Shown here: one piece after another, positions 34,374 to 42,959 of the stretch
Numbering within the stretch: the first letter of the stretch is position 1
Layout of the letters: each line of letters begins with the position of its first letter
Origin: Streptomyces tanashiensis
GTDB lineage: Bacteria; Actinomycetota; Actinomycetes; Streptomycetales; Streptomycetaceae
Reading direction: 5' to 3'
Assembly (NCBI RefSeq): GCF_014648895.1
Contig: NZ_BMRZ01000015.1
Span: forward strand, 1-64,000
DNA: 64,000 nucleotides
Made by a program: the position numbers and the translations under genes
The notes under the pieces: generated by a model
What the model was told of the DNA's origin: nothing
Seen by the model: the letters and a program-made list of their open reading frames with translations, nothing else
The model's database searches: none

Positions 34374-36128
34374 CTACACCCAGGTGTCGAGCCACATCCG
34401 GTTTCTCCACTGGTCCATCGGAATGGGGGAGCCGGTGTAGATGGGCCAGAAGTAGATGAAATTCCAGACGATGAGCAGGACGAGACATCCCGCCGCCACC
34501 GCGCCGAAAGTCCGGCGTCTTTCCGAGGAGCCGCGGGGGCCGATGATCGCGCCCAGCATCATGGCCACCGCCAGGCACAGGAAGGGCACGAAGACGACCG
34601 CGTAGAAAAGGAAGATGGTGCGTTCCTGGTAGAGGAACCAGGGGAGCCAGCCGGCCGCGATGCCGCAGGCGATCGCCCCCGCGCGCCAGTCGCGGCGGAA
34701 GGCCCAGCGCCACAGGACGTACAGGACGGCGAAGCAGGCGGCCCACCAGAGGAGCGGGGTGCCGAGGGCGAGGACCTCCTGGGCGCACTTCTCGGTCGCG
34801 GTGGCCGGGCAGCCGTTCGTGCCGGGCGCCGGGGACTCGTAGAAGTACGAGACGGGGCGGCCCAGGACGATCCAGGACCAGGGGTTCGACTGGTAGGTGT
34901 GCGGCGAGGTCAGGCCGACGTGGAAGGTGTACACCTCGGACTCGTAGTGCCAGAGGCTGCGCAGCCAGTCCGGGAGCCAGCCCCAGGTGCCGGCGCCGAC
35001 CGCCTTGTCGTGGTCCTCGGCCCAGTGCCGGAAGTAGCCCTTGTCGCTGACCAGCCAGCCGGTCCAGGTCGCCAGGTACGTGGCCAGGGCCACCGGCACC
35101 ACCGACACGAACGCCGGGACCAGGTCCTTCCTGATCACCGCGAGGTACGGGCGGACGGCGCCGGCCGTGCGCCGGCCGCCGACGTCCCACAGGACGGTCA
35201 GCAGGCCGAAGGCGACCATCACGTAGAGGCCGTTCCACTTGGTCGCCGCCGCGAGGCCGAGGGACACGCCGGCCGCGATCCGCCACGGCCGCCAGCCCAG
35301 ACGCAGGGTCTCCGCGATCTCCGCGTCGGGCCGCAGGACGCCCTCCTCGTCCTCGGGGAGGGCGGCGGCGAGCCGCTTCCTGGTCCGGTCCCGGTCGAGG
35401 ACGAGGCAGCCGAAGGCGGCGAGCACGAAGAACATCAGCACCTGGTCGAGGAGCGCGGTGCGGCTCATCACGAAGTGCAGTCCGTCGACGGCGAGCAGCA
35501 GGCCCGCCAGGCAGCCGAGGAACGTCGAGCGGAAGAGACGGCGGCCGATCCGGCACAGCATCAGCACCGACAGGGTGCCGAGGAGCGCCACCATGAAGCG
35601 CCAGCCGAAGGGCTCGAAACCGAAGAGCTTCTCGCCGACGCCGATCATCCACTTGCCCATCGGCGGGTGGACGACGTACCCGGGGTCCGTCGGCACCAGG
35701 ACCGAGCCGGGGTCCGTGAGGATCGTCTTGTCGATGTCCTTCGGCCAGGCCCCCTCGTACCCCTGGTTGATCAGCGCCCAGGAGTCCTTGGCGTAGTACG
35801 TCTCGTCGAATATCACCGCGTGCGGCTTGCCCAGGTTCCAGAACCGCAGCAGGCCCGCGACCGCCGTGACCAGCAGCGGACCGCCCCAGGCGAGGAGGCG
35901 CCACAGCCGCTCGGCGCGGTCGGGGCCGATGCCGAGGAGCGACCAGGTGCGCTCGGAGGGCCGGGTGTACGAGGGGACGAGCCGCTCGCGCAGCCCGATG
36001 GGGGCGGTGTCCGGGGCGGGCGGCGTGTAGCCGAAGCGCCGCAGCCTCAGCTGCCACGAAGAGGGCTCTGCCACGGGCGCCGCCATGGGGTGCTGGCCCT
36101 CCAGGGCCTCGGGTGCGGTACGGGTCAC
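34374..36128 (-). CDS. pmt: Protein O-mannosyltransferase
   Basis: The 584-residue membrane protein is a GT39-family enzyme with about eleven helices. The catalytic Asp-Glu pair is in the first extracellular loop (FDETYYAKDSW), and a C-terminal segment has the YFYESPAPG and LWWAACF patterns seen in Streptomyces Pmt. It transfers mannose from polyprenyl-phosphate-mannose to secreted proteins. The GTG at 36128 is preceded by TACGAT ending 6 nt upstream, which suggests leaderless transcription; the internal Met at codon 15 is the alternative. It is divergent from rsmI with 61 bp between them. Confidence 0.93.
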   Translation of the reverse strand: MTRTAPEALEGQHPMAAPVAEPSSWQLRLRRFGYTPPAPDTAPIGLRERLVPSYTRPSERTWSLLGIGPDRAERLWRLLAWGGPLLVTAVAGLLRFWNLGKPHAVIFDETYYAKDSWALINQGYEGAWPKDIDKTILTDPGSVLVPTDPGYVVHPPMGKWMIGVGEKLFGFEPFGWRFMVALLGTLSVLMLCRIGRRLFRSTFLGCLAGLLLAVDGLHFVMSRTALLDQVLMFFVLAAFGCLVLDRDRTRKRLAAALPEDEEGVLRPDAEIAETLRLGWRPWRIAAGVSLGLAAATKWNGLYVMVAFGLLTVLWDVGGRRTAGAVRPYLAVIRKDLVPAFVSVVPVALATYLATWTGWLVSDKGYFRHWAEDHDKAVGAGTWGWLPDWLRSLWHYESEVYTFHVGLTSPHTYQSNPWSWIVLGRPVSYFYESPAPGTNGCPATATEKCAQEVLALGTPLLWWAACFAVLYVLWRWAFRRDWRAGAIACGIAAGWLPWFLYQERTIFLFYAVVFVPFLCLAVAMMLGAIIGPRGSSERRRTFGAVAAGCLVLLIVWNFIYFWPIYTGSPIPMDQWRNRMWLDTWV

Positions 36129-36134
36129 CGCGCC

Positions 36135-36140
36135 ATCGTA
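36135..36140 (-). promoter_or_regulatory. -10 element of a probable leaderless pmt promoter
   Basis: TACGAT on the minus strand ends 6 nt before the GTG at 36128; no Shine-Dalgarno is present. Confidence 0.45.
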
Positions 36141-36189
36141 GGGAACGCGCCTGTGCGCGTCGCCTGTCCGGGCTGGGAGGATGGTCCGT

Positions 36190-37068
36190 GTGACAGGAAC
36201 GCTGGTACTCGCAGGGACCCCCATCGGTGACATCGCGGACGCGCCGCCGCGCCTCGCCTCCGAACTGGAGAGCGCGGACATCGTGGCCGCCGAGGACACC
36301 CGGAGGCTGCGCGGCCTCACCCGGGCGCTCGGCATCCACACCACGGGCCGGGTCGTCTCGTACTTCGAGGGCAACGAGTCCGCCCGTACGCCGGAACTGG
36401 TCGAGGCCCTGGTCGGCGGGGCGCGGGTGCTGCTGGTGACCGACGCGGGCATGCCGTCCGTCTCGGACCCGGGCTACCGCCTCGTCGCCGCCGCCGTCGA
36501 GCAGGACATCAAGGTGACGGCCGTCCCCGGCCCGTCCGCCGTGCTCACCGCGCTCGCCCTCTCGGGTCTCCCCGTGGACCGCTTCTGCTTCGAGGGCTTC
36601 CTGCCGAGGAAGGCGGGCGAGCGCCTGGGCCGCCTGCGCGAGGTCGCGGACGAGCGGAGGACCCTCGTCTACTTCGAGGCCCCGCACCGGCTCGACGACA
36701 CCCTCGCCGCGATGGCCGAGGTCTTCGGCGCCGAGCGCCGGGCCGCCGTCTGCCGCGAGCTGACCAAGACCTACGAGGAGGTCAAGCGCGGCCCGCTGGC
36801 CGAGCTCGCCGCCTGGGCCGCCGAGGGCGTACGGGGCGAGATCACCGTCGTCGTCGAGGGCGCCCCGGAGACCGGCCCCGCCGAACTCGACGCGGAGGAG
36901 CTGGTGCGCAGGGTGCGGGTGCGCGAGGAGGCGGGGGAGCGCCGCAAGGAGGCGATCGCCGCCGTCGCGGCGGAGGCGGGACTTCCCAAGCGGGAGGTGT
37001 TCGATGCCGTGGTGGCGGCAAAGAATGCGGACGCGTCGGGCCCCGGAAAGAGTAAAGGACTAACCTGA
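36190..37068 (+). CDS. rsmI: 16S rRNA 2'-O-ribose C1402 methyltransferase
   Basis: The 292-residue enzyme starts VTGTLVLAGTPIGD, the typical RsmI N-terminus. It has the SAM-dependent tetrapyrrole-methylase fold with VAAEDTRR, VTDAGMPSVSDPGYRLV and PGPSAVLTALALSGLP intact. It methylates the 2'-oxygen of C1402 in 16S rRNA. A GGGAGG site lies 9 nt before the GTG; the ATG at 36181 abuts that site and cannot be used. The C-terminal 40 residues are Lys/Glu-rich, as in other actinobacteria. Confidence 0.95.
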   Translation: MTGTLVLAGTPIGDIADAPPRLASELESADIVAAEDTRRLRGLTRALGIHTTGRVVSYFEGNESARTPELVEALVGGARVLLVTDAGMPSVSDPGYRLVAAAVEQDIKVTAVPGPSAVLTALALSGLPVDRFCFEGFLPRKAGERLGRLREVADERRTLVYFEAPHRLDDTLAAMAEVFGAERRAAVCRELTKTYEEVKRGPLAELAAWAAEGVRGEITVVVEGAPETGPAELDAEELVRRVRVREEAGERRKEAIAAVAAEAGLPKREVFDAVVAAKNADASGPGKSKGLT

Positions 37069-37082
37069 AAGGCAAAGCCGAA

Positions 37083-37094
37083 CCCGGCGCCGGG
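37083..37094. terminator. GC palindrome after rsmI
   Basis: CCCGGCGCCGGG lies 15 nt past the rsmI stop. It is short and without a T tract, so it is only a candidate. Confidence 0.3.
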
Positions 37095-37180
37095 ACTCTT
37101 CGCAGGGCGCTTGGCAAGGGAAGAGCCAAAAGCCTTCCATGGTTCGTCCGCCGCTGATGCGCTCCGGCCCGAAAAGGCGT

Positions 37181-37194
37181 CCACTGATCAGTGG
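37181..37194. promoter_or_regulatory. Palindrome adjoining the ribosome site of the zinc-ribbon gene
   Basis: CCACTGATCAGTGG is a perfect 14-nt palindrome that ends directly before the GAGAGGAG ribosome site (start ATG 37207). It could be an operator or a small RNA stem. Confidence 0.4.
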
Positions 37195-37206
37195 AGAGGA
37201 GCTGGC

Positions 37207-37623
37207 ATGAGCGAGATCACCGGCACCGGCATATCCGTCGCCCATGAGGCGTACGCCTTCGCCTGCATGCGCTGTGGATACGGCTGGGAGCAGGCGTACG
37301 ACATCGAGCACCACGTCGACGCCGCCGGCCATGAATTCGTCGTCTACAAGGCCGACGGGGAGCGGGTCCCGTCCCCGCTGTCCAGTCCCACCTGCATGAA
37401 CTGCGGCGGCCACGTCGTCCGCATCATGCGCGCGGGGCAGGTGTCGTCGGTGCTCGACCTGATCGCCGCGACCGAGAAGCACCAGCACGGGGCGCGGGCG
37501 ACGAAGCCCGTCTCGCCGGCCGGACCCATCGGCCAGGAGCTGACCGAGGACACCCCCGAGAAGCCGCCGGTGCCGCACCACTGGCACCTGTCGGACCTCT
37601 TCCACCGCAGGCGTCACCAGTAG
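37207..37623 (+). CDS. Zinc-ribbon protein of unknown function
   Basis: The 138-residue protein has two CxxC knuckles, CMRC near residue 21 and CMNC near 63, separated by a compact sheet, consistent with one zinc site. A low-complexity Pro/His-rich tail ends HLSDLFHRRRHQ. I do not recognise a characterised family, though the gene looks like a conserved actinobacterial protein next to the rsmI/tatD region. It has a strong ribosome site (GAGAGGAG). No function can be assigned. Confidence 0.8.
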   Translation: MSEITGTGISVAHEAYAFACMRCGYGWEQAYDIEHHVDAAGHEFVVYKADGERVPSPLSSPTCMNCGGHVVRIMRAGQVSSVLDLIAATEKHQHGARATKPVSPAGPIGQELTEDTPEKPPVPHHWHLSDLFHRRRHQ

Positions 37624-37673
37624 GTCGCCGGTAGGTCACCGGTAACCCCGCGCGGCGGCACTCATGGCACTCG

Positions 37674-37679
37674 TACGAT
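37674..37679 (+). promoter_or_regulatory. -10 element of a probable leaderless tatD promoter
   Basis: TACGAT ends 7 nt before the ATG at 37687; there is no Shine-Dalgarno in between. Confidence 0.5.
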
Positions 37680-37686
37680 CGGGGCC

Positions 37687-38556
37687 ATGAGTGCCAAGGA
37701 CGCCCCGCCCCCGCTGCCCGAACCCCTCCTCGTGGAGGTCGCGGACTCGCACACCCACATGGACCTGCAGTCCGGGACCGTCGAGGAGGCCCTGGTCAAG
37801 GCCGCCGCCGTCGGCGTGACCACGGTCGTCCAGGTGGGCTGCGACGTGAAGGGCTCGCAGTGGGCCGCCGAGACGGCCGCCGCCCACGAGAACGTGCACG
37901 CCGCCGTCGCGCTGCACCCCAACGAAGCCCCCAGGATCGTCCTCGGGGACCCCGACGGCTGGTCCCGCCAGGGCGCCCGCGAGGGCGGCGGCGACGCGGC
38001 CCTCGACGACGCCCTCACCGAGATCGACCGGCTCGCCGCCCTGCCGTACGTCCGCGGGGTCGGCGAGACCGGCCTCGACTTCTTCCGTACGGGACCGGAG
38101 GGCATCGCCGCGCAGGAGCGTTCCTTCCGCGCCCACATCGAGATCGCCAAGCGGCACGGCAAGGCGCTCGTCATCCACGACCGCGAGGCCCACGCCGACG
38201 TGCTGCGCGTCCTGGACGAGGAGGGCGCCCCCGAGCGGACCGTCTTCCACTGCTACTCCGGCGACGCCGCCATGGCCGAGATCTGCGCCGCCAAGGGCTA
38301 CTACATGTCCTTCGCCGGCAACGTCACCTTCAAGAACGCCCAGCCGCTGCGGGACGCCCTCGCGATCGCCCCGCTGGAGCTGGTCCTCGTCGAGACCGAC
38401 GCCCCCTTCCTCACCCCGGCGCCCTTCCGGGGCCGCCCGAACGCCCCCTACCTGATCCCGGTCACCGTCCGGGCCATGGCGGAGGTCCGCGGCATCGGGG
38501 AGAACGAGCTGGCCGCCGCGATCGCCGTGAACACGGCCCGAGCCTTCGATTACTGA
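37687..38556 (+). CDS. tatD: TatD-family metal-dependent DNase
   Basis: The 289-residue TIM-barrel hydrolase has the metal-binding motifs in order: DSHTHMD, GVGETGLDF, VIHDREAHAD, VFHCYSGD and VETDAPFLTP. The family has 3'-5' exonuclease activity with roles in repair and apoptosis-like DNA degradation. It precedes rpfB, ksgA and ispE in the order found in many actinobacteria. A TACGAT 7 nt before the ATG suggests leaderless expression. Confidence 0.95.
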   Translation: MSAKDAPPPLPEPLLVEVADSHTHMDLQSGTVEEALVKAAAVGVTTVVQVGCDVKGSQWAAETAAAHENVHAAVALHPNEAPRIVLGDPDGWSRQGAREGGGDAALDDALTEIDRLAALPYVRGVGETGLDFFRTGPEGIAAQERSFRAHIEIAKRHGKALVIHDREAHADVLRVLDEEGAPERTVFHCYSGDAAMAEICAAKGYYMSFAGNVTFKNAQPLRDALAIAPLELVLVETDAPFLTPAPFRGRPNAPYLIPVTVRAMAEVRGIGENELAAAIAVNTARAFDY

Positions 38557-38604
38557 TCCGTAACGGTTACACCATGTAGCCGGGTCGTCGTGGAGCGTGA
38601 CCGG

Positions 38605-38626
38605 GGCCGGGACTAGGGTCCCGGCC
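38605..38626. promoter_or_regulatory. rpfB promoter -10 within an inverted repeat
   Basis: TAGGGT (38614-38619) lies 9 nt before the GTG at 38629 and is framed by 8-nt perfect arms at 38605-38612 and 38619-38626. The repeat may be an operator over the -10, or a chance GC stem. Confidence 0.4.
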
Positions 38627-38628
38627 TC

Positions 38629-39918
38629 GTGAGCACTTCCCAGGGCAGTCACCGAGCCGGACGGCGGGGCGCGGGCGCGACCCTGCCCGTGCACGAGCAG
38701 CCGACGCAGGCGGCACCCCTCGTCATCCCCGCCGTCGTGCCCGGCACCGTCCCCGGGCAGGGCTCCCGGGCCGGGGCCCGCCGTGCCGCCCGCCGCCGCA
38801 AGGCCTCCGGGAGCGCCGGAGCCGCCGCCGGAGGGCTGCGGAAGCTCGTCCCGCAGGCCCTCGTCGTCGCCTTCCTGGCCGGCGGCACCAGCGCCTTCGT
38901 CGCCGACGACAAGGCCGTCGAGCTCACCGTCGACGGCGTCCCGCGCACCCTCCACACCTTCGCCGACGACGTCGCCGAGCTCCTCGCCGACGAGGGCGTC
39001 GCCGTCGGCGAGCACGACATCGTCGCCCCCGGCCCCGCCGAGGCCCTGGCCAGCGGCGACGAGATCGTCGTCCGGTACGGCCGACCGGTCGCCCTCACCC
39101 TCGACGGGCAGCGCCGCCAGGTCTGGACGACCGCCGGGACCGTCGAGGGGGCGCTGCGCCAGCTCGGCGTCCGCGCGGAGGGCGCCTACCTGTCGGCGTC
39201 CCGCGGCGCCACGATCTCCCGCCAGGGCCTCGCCCTCGACGTCCGCACCGAGCGGGCCGTCACCTTCCTGGCGGACGGGCGCGAGCGGACGATCCGTACG
39301 AACGCCGCCACCGTCCGCGAGGCCCTCGCCGAGGCCGGGATCACCCTCTCCGGGCAGGACGTCACCTCCGTGCCCGCGGGCTCCTTCCCCCGCGACGGAC
39401 AGACCGTGAACGTGCTGCGGATCACCGGCTCCCGGCAGGTGCGGGAGGAGTCCGTCCCGTACGCCGTCGAGCAGGTCCGCGACCCCCTGCTGTTCGCCGG
39501 CACCGAGGTCGTCGAACGCCAGGGCGTCCCGGGCGTCCGCCGCGTCACGTACAGCCTGCGCACGGTCAACGGCGTCAGGCAGCGGCCGCGCAGGACCGGC
39601 GAGGAGATCGTCCGCGAGCCCGTCAGCCGCAAGGTACGGGTCGGCACCCGGCCGCTGCCCACCTCCGTCAGCGGCGCCGACGGCCTCGACTGGGGCGCGC
39701 TCGCCGCCTGCGAGTCCGGCGGCCGCCCGAACGCCGTCGACCCCTCGGGGACCTACGGCGGGCTCTACCAGTTCGACCCCGGCACCTGGCGCTCCCTCGG
39801 CGGCAGCGGCACCGCCCAGAACGCGCCCGCCGCCGAGCAGACCTTCCGCGCGAAGAAGCTCTACGTGCAGCGGGGGGCGAGCCCGTGGCCCCACTGCGGC
39901 CGACGGCTCCACCGGTGA
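38629..39918 (+). CDS. rpfB: Resuscitation-promoting factor RpfB-like transglycosylase
   Basis: The 429-residue protein has a cytoplasmic basic tail (about 1-75), a signal-anchor helix (about 76-98), three DUF348 domains (about 100-270), a G5 domain (about 275-345), and a C-terminal Rpf lysozyme-like domain whose catalytic Glu is in ACESGGRPNAVDPSGTYGG. This is the RpfB architecture. Rpf enzymes cleave peptidoglycan and promote germination or regrowth. A TAGGGT -10 lies 9 nt before the GTG with no Shine-Dalgarno. It is the second member of the tatD-rpfB-ksgA-ispE cluster. Confidence 0.95.
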   Translation: MSTSQGSHRAGRRGAGATLPVHEQPTQAAPLVIPAVVPGTVPGQGSRAGARRAARRRKASGSAGAAAGGLRKLVPQALVVAFLAGGTSAFVADDKAVELTVDGVPRTLHTFADDVAELLADEGVAVGEHDIVAPGPAEALASGDEIVVRYGRPVALTLDGQRRQVWTTAGTVEGALRQLGVRAEGAYLSASRGATISRQGLALDVRTERAVTFLADGRERTIRTNAATVREALAEAGITLSGQDVTSVPAGSFPRDGQTVNVLRITGSRQVREESVPYAVEQVRDPLLFAGTEVVERQGVPGVRRVTYSLRTVNGVRQRPRRTGEEIVREPVSRKVRVGTRPLPTSVSGADGLDWGALAACESGGRPNAVDPSGTYGGLYQFDPGTWRSLGGSGTAQNAPAAEQTFRAKKLYVQRGASPWPHCGRRLHR

Positions 39919-39978
39919 GTCCGCCGGCCGGGCCCGGGCCGGAACGGTGAGCCGTAGGTCGGCCGCACCCGGGCCCCG

Positions 39979-39984
39979 TAGGCT
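39979..39984 (+). promoter_or_regulatory. -10 element of a probable leaderless ksgA promoter
   Basis: TAGGCT ends 6 nt before the GTG at 39991, with no ribosome site. Confidence 0.45.
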
Positions 39985-39990
39985 GTACCG

Positions 39991-40866
39991 GTGAGCACCA
40001 CCACCGGCCCCGAAAGCCCCGACGCCCTCCTCGGCCCCGCCGACATCCGTGAGCTGGCCGCCGCCCTCGGCGTGCGCCCCACGAAGCAGAAGGGCCAGAA
40101 CTTCGTCATCGACGCCAACACCGTCCGGCGGATCGTCCGCACGGCCGAGGTGCGGCCCGAGGACGTGGTCGTGGAGGTGGGTCCCGGACTCGGCTCCCTC
40201 ACCCTGGCCCTCCTGGAGGCCGCCGACCGGGTGACCGCCGTCGAGATCGACGACGTGCTCGCCGCCGCGCTGCCCGCCACGATCGCCGCCCGCATGCCCG
40301 CCCGCGCCGACCGCTTCGCGCTCGTCCACTCCGACGCGATGCACGTCGAGGAGCTCCCCGGCCCGCCGCCGACCGCGCTCGTCGCGAACCTGCCGTACAA
40401 CGTGGCCGTCCCCGTCCTGCTCCACATGCTGGAGCGGTTCCCGACCATCGAGCGGACCCTCGTCATGGTCCAGGCCGAGGTCGCCGACCGGCTCGCCGCG
40501 AAGCCCGGGAACAAGGTGTACGGAGTCCCCTCCGTCAAGGCCAACTGGTACGCCGAGGTCAAGCGCGCCGGAGCCATCGGCCGCAACGTCTTCTGGCCCG
40601 CGCCCAACGTCGACTCGGGCCTCGTCTCCCTCGTCCGCCGCACCGAGCCCCTCGCGACCAGCGCCACCCGCCAGGAGGTCTTCGCGGTCGTCGACGCGGC
40701 CTTCGCGCAGCGCCGCAAGACCCTGCGCGCGGCCCTCGCGACCTGGGCGGGCTCGCCGGCGGCGGCGGAGGAGGCCCTGGTGAAGGCCGGGATCTCGCCG
40801 CAGGCCCGGGGCGAGTCGCTGACGGTCGAGGAGTTCGCGCGGATCGCGGAGGCGAAGCAGCAGTGA
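39991..40866 (+). CDS. rsmA: 16S rRNA dimethyladenosine transferase
   Basis: The 291-residue KsgA enzyme dimethylates A1518 and A1519 of 16S rRNA. The SAM site VVEVGPGLGSLT and the catalytic NLPYNVAVP are intact, with the RNA-binding QNFVIDANTV upstream. Loss of this enzyme gives kasugamycin resistance. The GTG is preceded by a leaderless-type TAGGCT. Its stop overlaps the ispE start by 4 nt (GTGA), so the two are co-translated. Confidence 0.97.
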   Translation: MSTTTGPESPDALLGPADIRELAAALGVRPTKQKGQNFVIDANTVRRIVRTAEVRPEDVVVEVGPGLGSLTLALLEAADRVTAVEIDDVLAAALPATIAARMPARADRFALVHSDAMHVEELPGPPPTALVANLPYNVAVPVLLHMLERFPTIERTLVMVQAEVADRLAAKPGNKVYGVPSVKANWYAEVKRAGAIGRNVFWPAPNVDSGLVSLVRRTEPLATSATRQEVFAVVDAAFAQRRKTLRAALATWAGSPAAAEEALVKAGISPQARGESLTVEEFARIAEAKQQ

Positions 40867-41756
40867 GCGTCACCGTACGCGTACCCGCCAAGGTCAACGT
40901 CCAGCTCGCGGTCGGCGCCGCCCGCCCCGACGGCTTCCACGACCTGGCGAACGTCTTCCTCGCCGTCTCCCTGTCCGACGAGGTGACCGCCACCCCCGCC
41001 GGGGAGCTGACGGTCACCTGCGAGGGCCCGGACGCCGACAAGGTGCCGCTGGACCGCACCAACCTCGCCGCGCGCGCCGCCGAGCTGCTCGCCGCCCGGC
41101 ACGGCATCTCCCCGGACGTCCACCTGCACATCAGGAAGGACATCCCGGTCGCCGGCGGCATGGCGGGCGGCAGCGCGGACGGCGCGGGCGCCCTGCTCGC
41201 CTGTGACGCCCTGTGGGGCCTGGACACGCCCCGCGACGTACTCCTGGAGATCTGCGCCGAGCTCGGCTCGGACGTGCCGTTCAGCCTGGTCGGCGGGGCG
41301 GCGCTCGGCACCGGGCGGGGCGAGCGGCTGACGGAGCTCCCCGTCGGGGGCACCTTCCACTGGGTCTTCGCCGTCGCCGACGGCGGACTCTCGACCCCTG
41401 CGGTGTACGGCGAGTTCGACCGCCTCGCCGAAGGCGTCGACGTGCCCGAGCCGGCCGCGTCCCCGGTGCTCCTGGAGGCCCTGCGCACCGGCGACACCAC
41501 CGCCCTCGCGGGCGCCCTCGCCAACGACCTCCAGGCCCCGGCGCTCTCCCTGCGCCCCTCGCTGGCCGCGACGCTGACGGCCGGCACCGAGGCGGGCGCG
41601 CTCGCGGCGCTCGTCTCCGGCTCGGGCCCCACGACGGCGTTCCTGGTGAAGGACGCGGAGACGGCGGAGGCCGTCGCCGCGGCCCTCGTCGCCTCCGGCA
41701 CCTGCCGCACCGCCCGCACGGCGACGTCGCCGGCGGCGGGCGCGACCGTCCTCTAG
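40863..41756 (+). CDS. ispE: 4-diphosphocytidyl-2-C-methyl-D-erythritol kinase
   Basis: The 297-residue GHMP-family kinase phosphorylates CDP-ME in the MEP route to isoprenoids. It has the N-terminal AKVNVQLAVG and the ATP loop PVAGGMAGGSADGAGAL, and a C-terminal VSGSGPTTAFLV. The start is coupled to rsmA. Its TAG stop shares CTAG with the stop of the convergent gene at 41753. Confidence 0.96.
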   Translation: MSVTVRVPAKVNVQLAVGAARPDGFHDLANVFLAVSLSDEVTATPAGELTVTCEGPDADKVPLDRTNLAARAAELLAARHGISPDVHLHIRKDIPVAGGMAGGSADGAGALLACDALWGLDTPRDVLLEICAELGSDVPFSLVGGAALGTGRGERLTELPVGGTFHWVFAVADGGLSTPAVYGEFDRLAEGVDVPEPAASPVLLEALRTGDTTALAGALANDLQAPALSLRPSLAATLTAGTEAGALAALVSGSGPTTAFLVKDAETAEAVAAALVASGTCRTARTATSPAAGATVL

Positions 41757-42718
41757 AGCTTGTTCTTGGAGATCCGGGCCAGGAGCAGGTTCGGGTCCGG
41801 GTTCTGCGCGGTGAAGAAGGCCGCGCTGTTCACGTAGACGGTCTTGGCGCGCACCGCCACGGAGGTGGGGTTGTCGAGGCCGTCCGCCGCGGTGAGGACG
41901 GTCTTGTGGGTGCCGTCGGGCCGTACGAGTTCCAGCTTGTCGTCCATGATCAGCGCGGCGAGGACCGTGTCGCCGTGTCCGGTGAACGCGAAGTCGTCGA
42001 TGAAGGTCAGCCCGGTCGCCCGGGTCTCGACGGGGCCTGCGGTCCGGTCCTCCCGGATCGGGATGCGCAGCAGGGACGCCGTGGCGGTGTTGGACACCCA
42101 GACGGCGCCGTTGTGGACCTTGAGGCCGTTGGCGCCGAAGGGGATCTCGGTGGTGGGTTCGAGCGCGGTCCCGGTGGCCCAGGCCGTGGGCTCGCCGCCG
42201 GTCACCGGCAGGCTCCACACCGTGCCGAGCCCCGCGTCGGCCGTGTAGAGGGTGCCGCACTTCTCGTCGAGGGCGAGCCCGTTGGGGAAGGCGTTCGCCG
42301 GGAAGAAGCCGATCTGCTCCGGCTCGCCGCCGGGCGCGATGCGCCAGACGCCCGTCTTCTCCGTGCCGGTGACGTAGTTGACGTACAGGGTGCCGTCATG
42401 GGCGCGGGCGATGCCGGAGGCGACGGGCCCTCCGACGGGCGTCTGCCCGCCCGGCACGTCGGGCAGGGTGGCGACGGGCGTCGTGACGCCCTCCTTGGTG
42501 ACGCGGGCGACCTTGTGGGCGAAGGCGAAGGTGATGTCGGCGGAGCCGTCGGGCTCCAGGGCGATGTTCTCCGGCGTCTCGCCGGCGCCGAAGTCGAAGT
42601 GGGCGACGATGCGGGGATCGGTGACGGTCGGATCGGCGGCCGACGCGGGGCCGGCGGCGAGCACGGTGAGGGCGGCGGTGGCGCCGGCGACGGCGGCCAG
42701 GCGCGGGTGTCTCGACAT
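41753..42718 (-). CDS. Secreted SMP-30/NHL-like beta-propeller protein
   Basis: The 321-residue product has a signal peptide (cut after ASA near residue 28) and a six-blade propeller of the SMP-30/gluconolactonase type. Recurring loops include NGLALDEKCGTLYTADAGLG and NGLKVHNGAVWVSN. Metal-binding residues of true gluconolactonases are not clearly kept, so a binding rather than hydrolytic role is possible. A GAGGAGAAG ribosome site precedes the ATG, but it lies in the right arm of an 11-bp hairpin (42722-42753). It is convergent with ispE. Confidence 0.83.
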   Translation of the reverse strand: MSRHPRLAAVAGATAALTVLAAGPASAADPTVTDPRIVAHFDFGAGETPENIALEPDGSADITFAFAHKVARVTKEGVTTPVATLPDVPGGQTPVGGPVASGIARAHDGTLYVNYVTGTEKTGVWRIAPGGEPEQIGFFPANAFPNGLALDEKCGTLYTADAGLGTVWSLPVTGGEPTAWATGTALEPTTEIPFGANGLKVHNGAVWVSNTATASLLRIPIREDRTAGPVETRATGLTFIDDFAFTGHGDTVLAALIMDDKLELVRPDGTHKTVLTAADGLDNPTSVAVRAKTVYVNSAAFFTAQNPDPNLLLARISKNKL

Positions 42719-42721
42719 GGG

Positions 42722-42753
42722 CTTCTCCTCGGGGGTGGGGGTCCGAGGAGAAG
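42722..42753 (-). promoter_or_regulatory. Hairpin that pairs the ribosome site of the SMP-30-like gene
   Basis: 11-nt perfect arms (42722-42732 and 42743-42753) with a 10-nt loop. In the minus-strand mRNA the downstream arm is the Shine-Dalgarno itself, so folding would hide it. Confidence 0.5.
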
Positions 42754-42959
42754 ATGACGGCCTGCCGGTCCGGGGGTCCGGCAGTCGTGGCCGGGAGGTC
42801 GCCCGCGTGGCCGACGGCATGGGGCCGGTTGGCAGGCGCGCGCGGGGCGGCGGACGTCCGTGGTCGCGCCCCCCCCGGGCCGCCGATGCCCCGTACTCAG
42901 CCGCCGGTTGAGTATCCGCGCCCTGACGGCGGGCCGGGCGGCCGCGGGACCGTACCCGT

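Noticed and set aside
42869..42876. Run of eight C residues as a phase-variation tract
   Set aside because: It lies in an intergenic region away from promoter elements I can identify; the length is not unusual at this GC content.
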